A stretch of 64,000 nucleotides of DNA from Paraburkholderia silviterrae (GTDB taxonomy: Bacteria; Pseudomonadota; Gammaproteobacteria; Burkholderiales; Burkholderiaceae), in assembly GCF_004353915.1 (NCBI RefSeq), contig NZ_SMRP01000032.1:1-64000 (forward strand), in the 5' to 3' direction. Both the position numbers and the translations under genes were made by a program. Under the pieces are notes generated by a model. It worked only from the letters and a program-made list of their open reading frames with translations, was not told the DNA's origin and made no database searches. Below, piece by piece: positions 20,291 through 28,850 of the stretch; the first letter of the stretch is position 1, and each line of letters starts with the position of its first letter.

Positions 20291-21199
20291 TTACTGCGCG
20301 AGGCAGTGTGCGACCACCTCATTGACCGCGCGCTGCACATCGCCGCGCCGATACCCGAGCAACGCGAGATCGTCCGCATCCGGCTCGTATGACACGACGT
20401 TGCCGCGCCCCGTGTAGATCGCGATGTCCGGCAGCAGCGGATGCTCCTGATCGAGCGCGGGTACCGGCTGCGGATTGCCCGCCGCGCGGAAGAACGTCGC
20501 GAAATAGTCGGCGAAGCTCAGATTCTCGTCGCCGACGAGATAGGCCTTGCCCGCCTCGCCCGCTTGCAGCGCGCCCCAGATCGCTTCCGACAGCGATTGC
20601 GTCGAGATGAAATTGCTGCCACCCGCGGGGCCGAAGACCGGCAGACCGGCCAGCTTGCCTTGCGCGTAGCCCGTATAGGCCGCGAACATGTCGTTGCGCA
20701 GGCCCGGCACCGAGCCCACGACGAACGGCGCATTCACGCTGCACACCGAAAATGCCGGCGTCGCGAGCGCGCGCACGCGCTCGTCGGCGAGATGGCGCGA
20801 ACGCACGTAAGCGCTCGTATCGATGAGATGCGGCGCCACCTGAGGATAGAAGCTGCCGACGAGCACGGCCCGTTTGATGCCCGCCTCGCGCGCGAGCGCG
20901 AAGAAGCGCGGCACGGCCTCGACATTCGCGCGCTCCCAGTGCGCTGCCTCGTCGGTGTCGGGTGGCAAGTGACGGATGTCGTTGCCTGCCGCGAAGACGA
21001 CCGCGTCGAAGCGGGCGAGATCCTCGCGGGTGAAATTTCCGGCGACGTAATCGCGCAACAGCACGTCGAAGTGCGCGAGCGCGGAGCCCGGCGCGGGCGG
21101 CTTGCGGGCCGCGAGCGTGACGGCGTTGCCCTGCGCGTGCAGAAACAGCGCAGCATGGCCGCCGATGAGGCCGGTGCCGCCGATGACGAGAATGTTCAT
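20291..21199 (-). CDS. NAD(P)-binding epimerase/NmrA-like oxidoreductase
   Basis: 302 residues; ATG at 21199 with GGAG five nt upstream. An extended-SDR/NmrA Rossmann fold is shown by MNILVIGGTGLIGGHAALF and the VVFAAGNDIRHLP strand. No clear YxxxK pair is apparent; the SFYPQVAPHLIDTSAYVRSRH region may take its place. Last gene of the leftward operon that begins with SnoaL protein C, 66 nt after the SDR gene. Likely a reductase or epimerase of the island's pathway; substrate unknown. Confidence 0.82.
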   Translation of the reverse strand: MNILVIGGTGLIGGHAALFLHAQGNAVTLAARKPPAPGSALAHFDVLLRDYVAGNFTREDLARFDAVVFAAGNDIRHLPPDTDEAAHWERANVEAVPRFFALAREAGIKRAVLVGSFYPQVAPHLIDTSAYVRSRHLADERVRALATPAFSVCSVNAPFVVGSVPGLRNDMFAAYTGYAQGKLAGLPVFGPAGGSNFISTQSLSEAIWGALQAGEAGKAYLVGDENLSFADYFATFFRAAGNPQPVPALDQEHPLLPDIAIYTGRGNVVSYEPDADDLALLGYRRGDVQRAVNEVVAHCLAQ

Positions 21200-21265
21200 G
21201 AAGTCTCCGTTAGCGGTTCGCGAACCGCCTGAAATTGAAATGAAGTCCAACTGGCACGTGGCCGA

Positions 21266-22102
21266 TCAGGCATTGAAGCCGTTGCCGGTCACGACCGGAA
21301 TGTTGGTCCAGAAGCCGTTCGGATCGCGATACCAGCCGGCCGCCGCGAGCGCGCCGCCGTCGACGTGCAGCGTCGTGCCGGTGATCCACGCGGCGAGCGG
21401 GCTGGCGAGGAACAGCGCCGCACCGGCGATGTCGCCCGCTTCGCCAAAGCGGCCGAGCGGAATCCAGCGCTCAATGTGCGGATGATGCTCGGCGGCGATC
21501 ATCGCGCTGACCGGCACCTGCGGCGTCTCGGTCGTTTCGGGCGCGATCTGGTTCACGCGGATGCCTGCGGGCCCCAGTTCGAGCGCGAGGCTCTTCGTGA
21601 ATCCGCTCAGCGCCGCCTTGAACGACGCATAGACCGAGCAGTTCGGGATGCCGCGAAACCCCTCGATCGACGACACGCTGACGATGCTGCCGCCCGCGCC
21701 GCGACGCCGCAGCAGCGGCAGCATCGCGCGCGTGACGACGAACACCTGGCGCAGGTTCACGTCGAAGAGACGACCGATGTCGTCGTCGGTGTGGTCGTCG
21801 AACGGCTTGGCGATCTGCAGGAAATCGCCGACGTTGTTGACGAGCACGTCGAGGCCGCCAAAACGTGCGTCGATCGTGCGAGCGAGCGCGTTTACTTGAT
21901 CGGTGCGCGTCACGTCCACGATCTCGACGAGCGAGTCGACGCCCGCCGCCTCCAACGCCTGCCGCACGTCCTGCGCGCGCGCCGCGTCGATTTCCGCGAC
22001 GACGACGCGCGCGCCCGCCGCACCGAACGCCGTCGCGCACGCGCGGCCGATGCCCGCGCCGCCGCCCGTAATCAGCACGGTCTTGCCAGTCAATGAAATC
22101 AT
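21266..22102 (-). CDS. Short-chain dehydrogenase/reductase 1
   Basis: 278 residues; GGAGGA ribosome site. Classical SDR: cofactor motif TGGGAGIGRACA, NNVG, catalytic Ser in SVSSIEG, and YxxxK in YASFKAAL. An Asp/Glu after the second strand (VVVAEIDAARA) suggests NAD preference. It lies 147 nt below SDR 2 in the same operon. Probably oxidises or reduces a hydroxyl group in the pathway encoded by the island. Confidence 0.9.
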   Translation of the reverse strand: MISLTGKTVLITGGGAGIGRACATAFGAAGARVVVAEIDAARAQDVRQALEAAGVDSLVEIVDVTRTDQVNALARTIDARFGGLDVLVNNVGDFLQIAKPFDDHTDDDIGRLFDVNLRQVFVVTRAMLPLLRRRGAGGSIVSVSSIEGFRGIPNCSVYASFKAALSGFTKSLALELGPAGIRVNQIAPETTETPQVPVSAMIAAEHHPHIERWIPLGRFGEAGDIAGAALFLASPLAAWITGTTLHVDGGALAAAGWYRDPNGFWTNIPVVTGNGFNA

Positions 22103-22249
22103 CGATGTCCTCCAGTGGGTGATAAGCGTTGATGCTTCGTCGGAGCGACGAAACCGGCTGCGTGTTGACGATCCGCAGCCAGGGGCGCCGTTGACGAAGC
22201 GCGACTCGTCCGGCGCGAAGCGAGCGCGCCTGAGCCGTTCAGGTGTCGT

Positions 22250-23107
22250 TCAGACGTCGTTCGGCGCGCGGCCAGCCTTCACGGCTTCGAGCGCGGCCGC
22301 GCCGAACAGGTGACCGATCGTGTCGTCGACGCAGGGGTTCTTGCGCAGTTCGTGGCCGCCGTCGACGGCGAAGCTCTGGCCCGTCACCCAGCCCGATTCC
22401 GGACCGGCGAGATAACGCACCGCCCGCGCGATGTAGTCCGGCTCGCCGAGCACGCCTAGCGGCACCTGTTCGAGAAAGCTCTCCAGCATTGCGGGGTTGT
22501 CGAACAGCGGCCCGGTCGCTTCCGAGCGCGTGAGACCGGGGCGCACCGCGTTCACGCGGATCTGTGCGCCGGCGAGCTCCTCGGCCGCTGCGCGGACCAG
22601 CGCTTCGAGTCCCGCCTTCGCGGTGCAATAGCCGGACAGCCAGCGGAAATTGATGCGCGCGGCAGTCGACGAGATGCAGACGATCGAGCCGCCGCCACTC
22701 GCCGCGAGCAGTGGCGCCGCGTGGCGGATCGCGAGGAACGCGCTCGTGATGTTCAGGTCGAGGTCCGCGCGGAAGCTGTCGGCGTCGTGCATCAGCAGCG
22801 GCCGGAACGCGGCGCCGCCGACCGTCGGCACGACGATGTCGAGACGACCGTTCAACGACCACGCGAATTGCAGCGCGTTCTGGATGTCGACCGCGACGCA
22901 GGCGTCGCCCGTGTGGGCCGCGACGCGGCAACCAGGCACCGCGTCCGCGAGTTGCTGGCGCGCGCGTTCGAGTGCGTCGGGGCGGCGGCCCATCAGTACG
23001 ACCGTCGCGCCGTCGGCGAGCAGCGCCTGGGCGCACGCGGCGCCAATGCCGGCAGAGCTGCCCGTCACGAGCGCGGTCCGGCCTTCGAGGGGGAGCGGAG
23101 TGTGCAT
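22250..23107 (-). CDS. Short-chain dehydrogenase/reductase 2
   Basis: 285 residues. Cofactor loop TGSSAGIGAACA with an Arg pair after strand 2 (VVLMGRRPDALERA) suggesting NADP use; catalytic Ser in CISSTAA and YxxxK in YCTAKAG. The usual NNAG motif is replaced by VPTVGG, an unusual variant. It starts three nt after the stop of SnoaL protein C (TGAACCATG), indicating translational coupling. Confidence 0.89.
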   Translation of the reverse strand: MHTPLPLEGRTALVTGSSAGIGAACAQALLADGATVVLMGRRPDALERARQQLADAVPGCRVAAHTGDACVAVDIQNALQFAWSLNGRLDIVVPTVGGAAFRPLLMHDADSFRADLDLNITSAFLAIRHAAPLLAASGGGSIVCISSTAARINFRWLSGYCTAKAGLEALVRAAAEELAGAQIRVNAVRPGLTRSEATGPLFDNPAMLESFLEQVPLGVLGEPDYIARAVRYLAGPESGWVTGQSFAVDGGHELRKNPCVDDTIGHLFGAAALEAVKAGRAPNDV

Positions 23108-23110
23108 GGT

Positions 23111-23542
23111 TCAGCCCTCCAGCGGCAAGTCTTGCGCCCAGTCGACGAGCAGCGTGCGCGACGCGAAGCGCCACATGCGGTCGTCGCTGTCGCTGTCGTT
23201 GAACACGCAGCGGTCGTGGTAACGCAGGCCCCAGTCGAGCTTGCGCTTCTGGCCGTCTCGCACGTAGATGTGGGACGCGATGCCGTAGGTCTCGACCGAC
23301 GCTTCTCCGGCGCCGAGCGTCACGAGCTGGTTGTGGACGTGATGCTGGGTGAGCTCGTAATGCGCGAGCGCACCCATTCCGGCGATGATCGCGTCGCGGC
23401 TGTCGAACGAGAATGCGGGGCCGCTCAGTTGCGCGTTGGGAGTGAAGAGGGTGGCGAGCTGCTGCCAGTCGCGCCGGTCGACGGCCTGCGCATAGCGGCA
23501 CGCGAGCTCGTACAACGCGTGACGGGGATTTGGATCGGTCAT
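23111..23542 (-). CDS. SnoaL-like (NTF2-fold) protein C
   Basis: 143 residues; ATG at 23542 with GGAG seven nt before; the longer frame to 23623 is rejected for lack of a ribosome site. NTF2-like: YELACRYAQAVDRRDWQQLATLFTP, then GMGALAHYELTQHHVHNQLV with paired His, then LRYHDRCVFND. First gene of the SnoaL-SDR-SDR-epimerase operon, 98 bp downstream of palindrome copy 4. Third paralogue of this fold in the island. Confidence 0.83.
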   Translation of the reverse strand: MTDPNPRHALYELACRYAQAVDRRDWQQLATLFTPNAQLSGPAFSFDSRDAIIAGMGALAHYELTQHHVHNQLVTLGAGEASVETYGIASHIYVRDGQKRKLDWGLRYHDRCVFNDSDSDDRMWRFASRTLLVDWAQDLPLEG

Positions 23543-23639
23543 GCGGTGCTCCAGTGAATGGACGGAGAAGGGCGACCGCGCCGCCAGGCGGGCGCGGCAG
23601 TCCTGCCACACGCAGGTTCGCATCGAACGCAGCGGGGCA

Positions 23640-23659
23640 AATCATCCATACGGAGCATG
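23640..23659. promoter_or_regulatory. Regulon palindrome copy 4 (imperfect) before the SnoaL-SDR operon
   Basis: AATCATCC-ATAC-GGAGCATG matches the consensus CATCATCC-N4-GGATGATG at 13 of 16 arm positions. It lies 98 bp upstream of the first gene of the leftward operon, in the position expected of an activator site. Confidence 0.5.
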
Positions 23660-24236
23660 CGGAAAATGGAGGTCCGGTCGTGCGCGCGTGCGTATCACCC
23701 AGCGCCGCAGAGGCGGCGGGCGGCGCGCGGCTGCTGTCGATTCGCGCTTGCCTGGCTTCGAAACGGGCAGTGGTCGGCATACGGCTCGCGGCTATCGCGC
23801 GCTGTTATCTGGTGCGATGGCGATTGCGATGTGTACGGGGCCGCGAAGGCGGTGGATCGGGAGGGGACGACTATGAGTGAAGGTGTTGGAAGCCGGCAAA
23901 ACGCGGCGGCGAACAGTTCTTCGCGGAATCTCGGGGGAAGGCGGCTAAGTGATCCGTTGCTGCCCGTCGAGCCTCCGGATTTCCGAGGGCAGCTAACAGA
24001 GGGATCCGGTCATCCGTGGAGGCATGCCACGTGCACCAGTTCTTGTGGATAGCGGACAAGGTAGCAGACCTGACAATATCGACGCGAATGACCCGAGGCG
24101 GATATCAAAACTGACCAGCCTCGATGGCAAACCGCACATGCGGAGTGAAGGGCATCAGAACTGAACGGTCACGCTAGAAAATAGCATTGTGTGGCTGTCG
24201 CAGTTCGGCGCCCATATGACGGTTGGTTTGGTCGGA
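23660..24236. other. Gene-poor 577-bp gap, possible insertion-sequence debris
   Basis: No convincing reading frame. Around 24101-24165 there are short AAAACTGACCAG- and AGAACTGAACGG-like segments resembling the repeated ends of IS21-family elements, but no transposase fragment was identified. It marks the right boundary of the LuxR-controlled island. Confidence 0.3.
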
Positions 24237-24698
24237 CTACTTGTAGTAACCGACGCCGCATCCCAGGCCGGCGACCGCGGTAACGAAGCTCGCCTTCGGC
24301 ACCCACGTCTTGTCAGCGCCGGCCTTGGGAGACATGTAGCTGACCTCATTGACCTGCCCCTCTTTTGCCGCGTCATAGAGCCTTGGGCCATACACGTCGC
24401 CCGTAGGGTCCTTAAATGTCCTCGCATCCTTGCCGAGCAACCTCTTAACGTTGGGATTGCCGATCGCGACGAGGAGTCCGTCGCTGAGATTGAAGCAGAA
24501 CGGATAGAGGTCGCCAACAAGGAAGCCGTTTTCGCCCTTGTTGATCTGGTCGAGCGTCTTGGCATTATCGGCTTTGATGGCCGCAACCGTCTTTTCAAGC
24601 ATGGCCTTGGCGTCCGCCGCAGTACCTTGCGCGAATGCCGTAGTCGAGAACAAGGCAGCCATGGCGACTAGCGCGCCAATCACGAGTTTACGAAACAT
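24237..24698 (-). CDS. Exported small Cache-domain protein
   Basis: 153 residues from MFRKLVIGA, chosen because GGGAG lies 8 nt before it rather than 3 nt before the upstream Met. The signal peptide ends TTAFAQ. The mature part matches the small single-Cache layout: helix (ADAKAMLEKTVAAIKADNAKTLDQIN), GENGFLVGDLYPFCFNLSDG, then RLYDAAKEGQVNEVSYMSPK. Such soluble Cache proteins probably bind small ligands in the periplasm, sometimes for a membrane sensor; no sensor is adjacent. Confidence 0.8.
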   Translation of the reverse strand: MFRKLVIGALVAMAALFSTTAFAQGTAADAKAMLEKTVAAIKADNAKTLDQINKGENGFLVGDLYPFCFNLSDGLLVAIGNPNVKRLLGKDARTFKDPTGDVYGPRLYDAAKEGQVNEVSYMSPKAGADKTWVPKASFVTAVAGLGCGVGYYK

Positions 24699-25134
24699 GG
24701 ACATTTCTCCCTGCTCTTCGAGCAATTTGCAATTGTCATGCAACGTGCGCAGGCATCAAGGCGTCATATCCAAACATTGCCCCGATTGACCAGTCTACTC
24801 GTGCCCGCCGACGAGTTGATAAAAAGAGGTGGGGTGGCCACTTCCGGATTTGGCCCATCGCGTCGATCCTGGGCTTGATCGAAAGGACGACTATCGAAGT
24901 GAACCGGCCGTCGGAATGGCTGCTTACGGCGAGGTCGGCGAGCGCGTACAGTCGGCCAGAAGCGGTCGGTCGGCGCTGATCTCTGGGCGCTAAGCCTGGC
25001 TGGCCGGGGGCAAGAGTCTATTGCTACCCGCCTGCGCCGATGGCAAGCTCGCATTCGGGATGCTCTCGCCGATCGATGCTGACCGACGCCATGATTGTCG
25101 CGTGATCGAACTGTTTTGGCAGTGGAGGTTGCAG
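24699..25134. other. Gene-free 436-bp gap
   Basis: Contains the promoter of the Cache gene on the left and the ribosome site of the SnoaL-like gene on the right. No feature recognised in between. Confidence 0.4.
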
Positions 25135-25527
25135 ATGGGATCTGATGAACGAGCTATTCGTGAGGTGCACACAACCTGGATTGATGCCGTCAACGCCGGC
25201 GATCTTGTCCGCTTGCTCACCTTGATGGCGGACGATGTCGTGTTTCTGAATCCGGGCCGAGCGCCGTTCGGCCGGGATGGATTCCCCGTCGGCTTCGTGG
25301 CCGCCCACCAACAATCGCGTATCCGCTGCATCAGCGAGCTGGAAGAGGTCGTGATCGTCGGCGAAGTCGCCTACACACGGTGCCGGGACTCGTTATCTGT
25401 CACACCGCGCGCCGGCGGAGAAGCAACGGAGCTGGCCGGTCATCGGATCACCATATACCGCAAACAGCCCGACGGCCGCTGGCTTCTGGCCCGCGACGCC
25501 AACACGCTGTCCCCGGTGGCAAGCTGA
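25135..25527 (+). CDS. SnoaL/SgcJ-like (NTF2-fold) protein D
   Basis: 130 residues; GGAGG six nt upstream of the ATG at 25135. SgcJ/EcaC-type NTF2 fold: DERAIREVHTTWIDAVNAGDLVRLLTLMADDVVFLNPG, then GRDGFPVGF, and the closing GHRITIYRKQPDGRWLLARDANT. Such proteins are small, often uncharacterised enzymes. It stands alone and is not linked to the palindrome regulon. The longer frame from 25021 is disfavoured because it has no ribosome site. Confidence 0.83.
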   Translation: MGSDERAIREVHTTWIDAVNAGDLVRLLTLMADDVVFLNPGRAPFGRDGFPVGFVAAHQQSRIRCISELEEVVIVGEVAYTRCRDSLSVTPRAGGEATELAGHRITIYRKQPDGRWLLARDANTLSPVAS

Positions 25528-25891
25528 GGTCGTGAGAATTGTCTCGCTCGAACTAGCCATTTCGTCGAGTGTACGTCGCAATGGCGCTGAGCGCCTTTGC
25601 ACCGCCGCTCACGTCGAGCGTTGAGCGTCACCCCTCGGAGTCTGCGCCCGAGCCACCCAACGACCGCTTCGGATCGAAAGTGCGAATTCGCTGATGCAGG
25701 AAGCTGACGCCGGGCTGCTAGATGCAGCCACGGTCAGCAATCTGCCACGTTGCTGACATAGCACCTCGCGCGCGTCAATGTCCGATAAGGCCGAGATCTG
25801 CCTATGGACCACTGGGCGCCTTTCTGTTGCTAACCGGCCGTCTAGCAGTAGGGTCACCATGCTTTGCGTCGTTAGGAGCGCCATCGCGCTT
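25528..25891. other. Gene-free 364-bp gap
   Basis: No supported gene. Base composition begins to fall toward the AT-rich gene on the right. Confidence 0.4.
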
Positions 25892-26545
25892 CTAACGCCC
25901 GCTCCAAGCCTTGTCTTCGTCAAACGTGACTATGATTCCGCCTCCGGAATTTATATGAATGATTTTTTCAATGGCTTCCTTCAAGCCGGTTGCTGCCCGC
26001 GCCATGTAAGCGGGTGTTAGCCCTTCGTAGTCGGTTAGGTAAGAAACAACTTCTTCTTCGGAGAATTGAACACGGTCAAGTGTCTCTAGATTCCTGACCA
26101 AATTGGTGAGGTTTTCCTTCCGACCGTCCCACTGGGTGTTGCGATTCATATGAATTGACTCATCGGCGGTTGCCTTAGACGGTCCGTTATCATCGATCAC
26201 AAGTTGGCATTTTCGTCGCCGAACGGTCAAATGGAGAAGCCGCAAGTTGATCTGAAAAGCTGCACCTTTTTTGGGTAACTGCCCGGTAACTATGCGAAAA
26301 TTAATGTGCGCAGCCAATAGTCCGAGCTTGTCATGCAGTTCAACGCTCCATTTTCCCTCGTCTCTTTTCCGAAGAAAAAGTGGCATTGCTTTCGAGATCG
26401 TAAACGGCCCAATGACACCGTCGGAGCCTTCTGTTGGAAATCGATATCCGTCATATATCAGGCCGTCGAGGATGTTACGCAGAAATAAGGCCTTGTCATT
26501 TCCTTCACTCAAAGCCATCAGATCGACAGCTGCGCTTTTTCCCAT
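25892..26545 (-). CDS. Orphan AT-rich gene of unknown function
   Basis: 217 residues from the ATG at 26545 (GGGAG 8 nt before; an upstream TTG is too close to it). No signal peptide or membrane segment. Visible features are an acidic N-terminus, a basic block LTVRRRKCQLVIDD, and a C-terminal helix-rich part (NLTNLVRNLETLDRVQFSEEEVVSYLTDYE). Codon use and base composition are visibly more AT-rich than in neighbouring genes, and a recombinase gene lies 0.4 kb away, so acquisition by transfer is likely. No family recognised. Confidence 0.7.
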   Translation of the reverse strand: MGKSAAVDLMALSEGNDKALFLRNILDGLIYDGYRFPTEGSDGVIGPFTISKAMPLFLRKRDEGKWSVELHDKLGLLAAHINFRIVTGQLPKKGAAFQINLRLLHLTVRRRKCQLVIDDNGPSKATADESIHMNRNTQWDGRKENLTNLVRNLETLDRVQFSEEEVVSYLTDYEGLTPAYMARAATGLKEAIEKIIHINSGGGIIVTFDEDKAWSGR

Positions 26546-26957
26546 AGCCAATGCTCCCGAAATTAACCACCCGTGGAAGGTTGCCTGCTAACCTCTGCCA
26601 GAAGTCCGGCTCGACAGTGCTTTTTTTCTGTCGATATTGCACCGGTGCGACTGCACCGTCAACACCCATTCCCGTACCCGTCTCGATGCACTGAAAATAC
26701 ATCGGAATGCAGATGAATCGGAATTATCTCGCCACTGGCCGATCGTGAAAGGACGGTGCAGCGAATCCGGCCGTTCGGGCCACATCCGCCACGTCGCTCA
26801 GCTTGATACTTTGGTTCTCGCGCGTCTCGCGCCTCCCTGGCAATCAACCCTGTACCCTGCGGTTCACGTTCGTCCAACACGGCCCGTCGGAATTACCTCC
26901 TGCAGAGCCCATTTTCGGACGGGCGGCCGCGACGCGCTCTGTGGAATGACCGGGCTC
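26546..26957. other. Gene-poor gap beside the recombinase
   Basis: Several short frames on both strands but none with a credible ribosome site or recognisable protein. Possibly remains of the element that carried the AT-rich gene and recombinase. Confidence 0.35.
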
Positions 26958-27713
26958 CTAATGAATGGCTCCGAGACCGAACTGATCTTTCATGGTCCGA
27001 CGACCGGTGCATAGTGCCCGCTTCGCAGTATCGGCGAGCAGCAGTAACCGGTCGATTTCCCCCAAAGTGAGTTGCGCCAGAACGAAGCCGCATGAAAGCA
27101 AACGTAGCATCGCTTTCGTGCGGCCAGCGCCTCCGCTAGAGTTCAGTCTGTTCAGAATCTCCAGAGCGTCATCGACTTCAATGCCGAGGTACTTGATTGT
27201 GCTCTCAACCTTGCTATGGCCAGGCAACAACTGGACGGCTCTGATATTCTTCGTGCGTTTGTAAATTAACGTTGCCTTGGTACGGCGCATTGAATGCGTA
27301 CCGTAGACTGTCGGATCAAGTCCCGCTGCACCCGCCCATCGTCGTATCATCCGCGCATATTGCCGGGTTGAAAGATGCGGTGACGCTGATAGTCGACTTG
27401 GGAAGAGGTACTGCTCCGACCTCAGGGCAGCCTTCTCAAACCACGCGCGGACAGCCGACCGGGTCGGTTCAGTCAGCTCAAATTGAACGGGCCACTGCGT
27501 CTTTCGCTGGATGACCTGCGCCCGCGGCAAGACCTGATTGCCGTGAGTGACGTCGCGAACTCGCAAACTGACAAGGTCACAACCGCGCAGTTTGCTGTCG
27601 ATTGCGAGATTGAACAAGGCAAGATCTCGGACAGCATGTGCGGCCTGAACGTGGATCCGGATGGCCCAAACGTCTTTGGGCCTGAGCGGTGGCAAGCGAC
27701 CCGCGTCGGCCAC
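26958..27713 (-). CDS. Tyrosine recombinase/integrase with an atypical C-terminal tail
   Basis: 251 residues from a GTG start. It matches the compact (about 200-residue) phage-integrase family lacking an arm-binding domain. The whole catalytic set is visible: Arg43 (KLRGCDL), Lys71 (RKTQW), His140 and Arg143 (THSMRRT), His166 (LPGHS) and nucleophile Tyr175 (TIKYLG). After about residue 186 (DDALEI), where relatives normally end, some 65 extra residues follow, rich in Leu and unlike the family. This suggests readthrough into foreign DNA after a rearrangement at the 3' end. Activity is plausible but unproven. Confidence 0.8.
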   Translation of the reverse strand: MADAGRLPPLRPKDVWAIRIHVQAAHAVRDLALFNLAIDSKLRGCDLVSLRVRDVTHGNQVLPRAQVIQRKTQWPVQFELTEPTRSAVRAWFEKAALRSEQYLFPSRLSASPHLSTRQYARMIRRWAGAAGLDPTVYGTHSMRRTKATLIYKRTKNIRAVQLLPGHSKVESTIKYLGIEVDDALEILNRLNSSGGAGRTKAMLRLLSCGFVLAQLTLGEIDRLLLLADTAKRALCTGRRTMKDQFGLGAIH

Positions 27714-27815
27714 GCGGCCCGGCGAAACATCTACAGGGATTCCGGCGTATTTCGGACGTAAGCTCAGCGTCTAGTCACGCGCTCTGCGTACACACAAGCG
27801 CTACCCGGATATGAG

Positions 27816-28400
27816 TCACGGTTCGACCGCAGTAAGCGTTCTCTCCAGATAGCCTCGCATGCGAGCAAGCGCCTCGGAACGGCTCGGTGTCCCCTGCAAC
27901 GCCAGGCGTAACCAAAATCCGTCGATCATTACGCTGATGTCAAGCGCAACATTTCGAGCTTGATCTAGCGGCAACAGCATTTTCAGGCTGAATAACAAGT
28001 TGTCGTCCATGCGTCGATGCACGATTTTCTGAATGCGAAGGAATCGCGGGTTGAAGCACGCATCTCCGCAGAAAGAGACCCAGCCCTGAGCGATTGGCCT
28101 CGTGTAACCTCTTTCAGAAAAATTGCCTTCAATAATTGCCCATATCCGCTCAGCTGGCGTGCGAGCACGAGCAACGCATGCGAGTACATCTTTCTTTTGT
28201 TCGGCAGTTGAAACACGAATGGCGCTCTCGATCAGTTCATTCTTGTCTTTGAAATAGTGGTGGACGAGACCGGTCGACATACCTGCGCGCTCAGCTACGC
28301 GGGCCGTCGTAATTCCCGAAAGGCCATGTTCCTGCATCGTCAGATAGGCCGCTTCCATTAAATCAGCACGGCGGATGTCCCTTATCGACTTGCTTGGCAT
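27816..28400 (-). CDS. TetR-family regulator, BetI-like
   Basis: 194 residues; ATG at 28400 preferred over the long frame to 28508, which has no family similarity. HTH at about residues 20-50 (GITTARVAERAGMSTGLVHHYFKDKNELIESA) in a BetI-like context, including RRADLMEAAYLTMQEHG. BetI proteins repress choline-to-betaine genes and respond to choline. It is divergent from the choline-binding-protein gene, with two perfect palindromes between them, so it likely controls that gene. No betA/betB genes are nearby. Confidence 0.84.
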   Translation of the reverse strand: MPSKSIRDIRRADLMEAAYLTMQEHGLSGITTARVAERAGMSTGLVHHYFKDKNELIESAIRVSTAEQKKDVLACVARARTPAERIWAIIEGNFSERGYTRPIAQGWVSFCGDACFNPRFLRIQKIVHRRMDDNLLFSLKMLLPLDQARNVALDISVMIDGFWLRLALQGTPSRSEALARMRGYLERTLTAVEP

Positions 28401-28721
28401 GGCTAGTTCATTCGTTGTTGACTGAGACGGGCGGCATTCCAATGATTTCGCTCGTGTGCCGGAAAGTATATCTGCAACGGGAAGTCGATTACCAGATTGA
28501 CCGCCCACCTCCTCCCGCGGGCTAGCGCTGAAGCCGGCACTCCATGTATCAGCAAAGTCGCTCGAATCATTCTCGCCATCGTCGGTGCCGTGTTTGCTGT
28601 ACGTGTCCGCGAAGGCAAATCCTCGGCGCAGGCGGCGGGCGTTTTCCGCGTCTCCCTGGAGAATTGATCCTCATTGCGTTTGGATCGGCGCGCGGACCGC
28701 CCTCGTGGTCCGCTTGATGTT

Positions 28722-28755
28722 AGGTGTAAACACCTGGATTGGATGACCATCCAAT
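28722..28755. promoter_or_regulatory. Two perfect palindromes between betI-like and choX-like genes
   Basis: AGGTGT-AA-ACACCT at 28722-28735 and ATTGGATG-AC-CATCCAAT at 28738-28755 sit side by side, about 100 bp before the binding-protein ATG. They are good candidate operators for the divergent TetR/BetI-like repressor; the rest of the 450-bp gap holds no gene. Confidence 0.6.
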
Positions 28756-28850
28756 TTCTTGTATCGTTAACCAACGTCGCTTCGAGAGCCGGAGCGGACA
28801 GATTCAATTTCCCCAACCTTGATCGGATCGCATTCCGCGTGGAGTCTGTA

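Noticed and set aside
24101..24165. Possible IS21-family end
   Set aside because: Only short similarity from memory and no transposase remnant; kept as a remark, not a mobile-element call.
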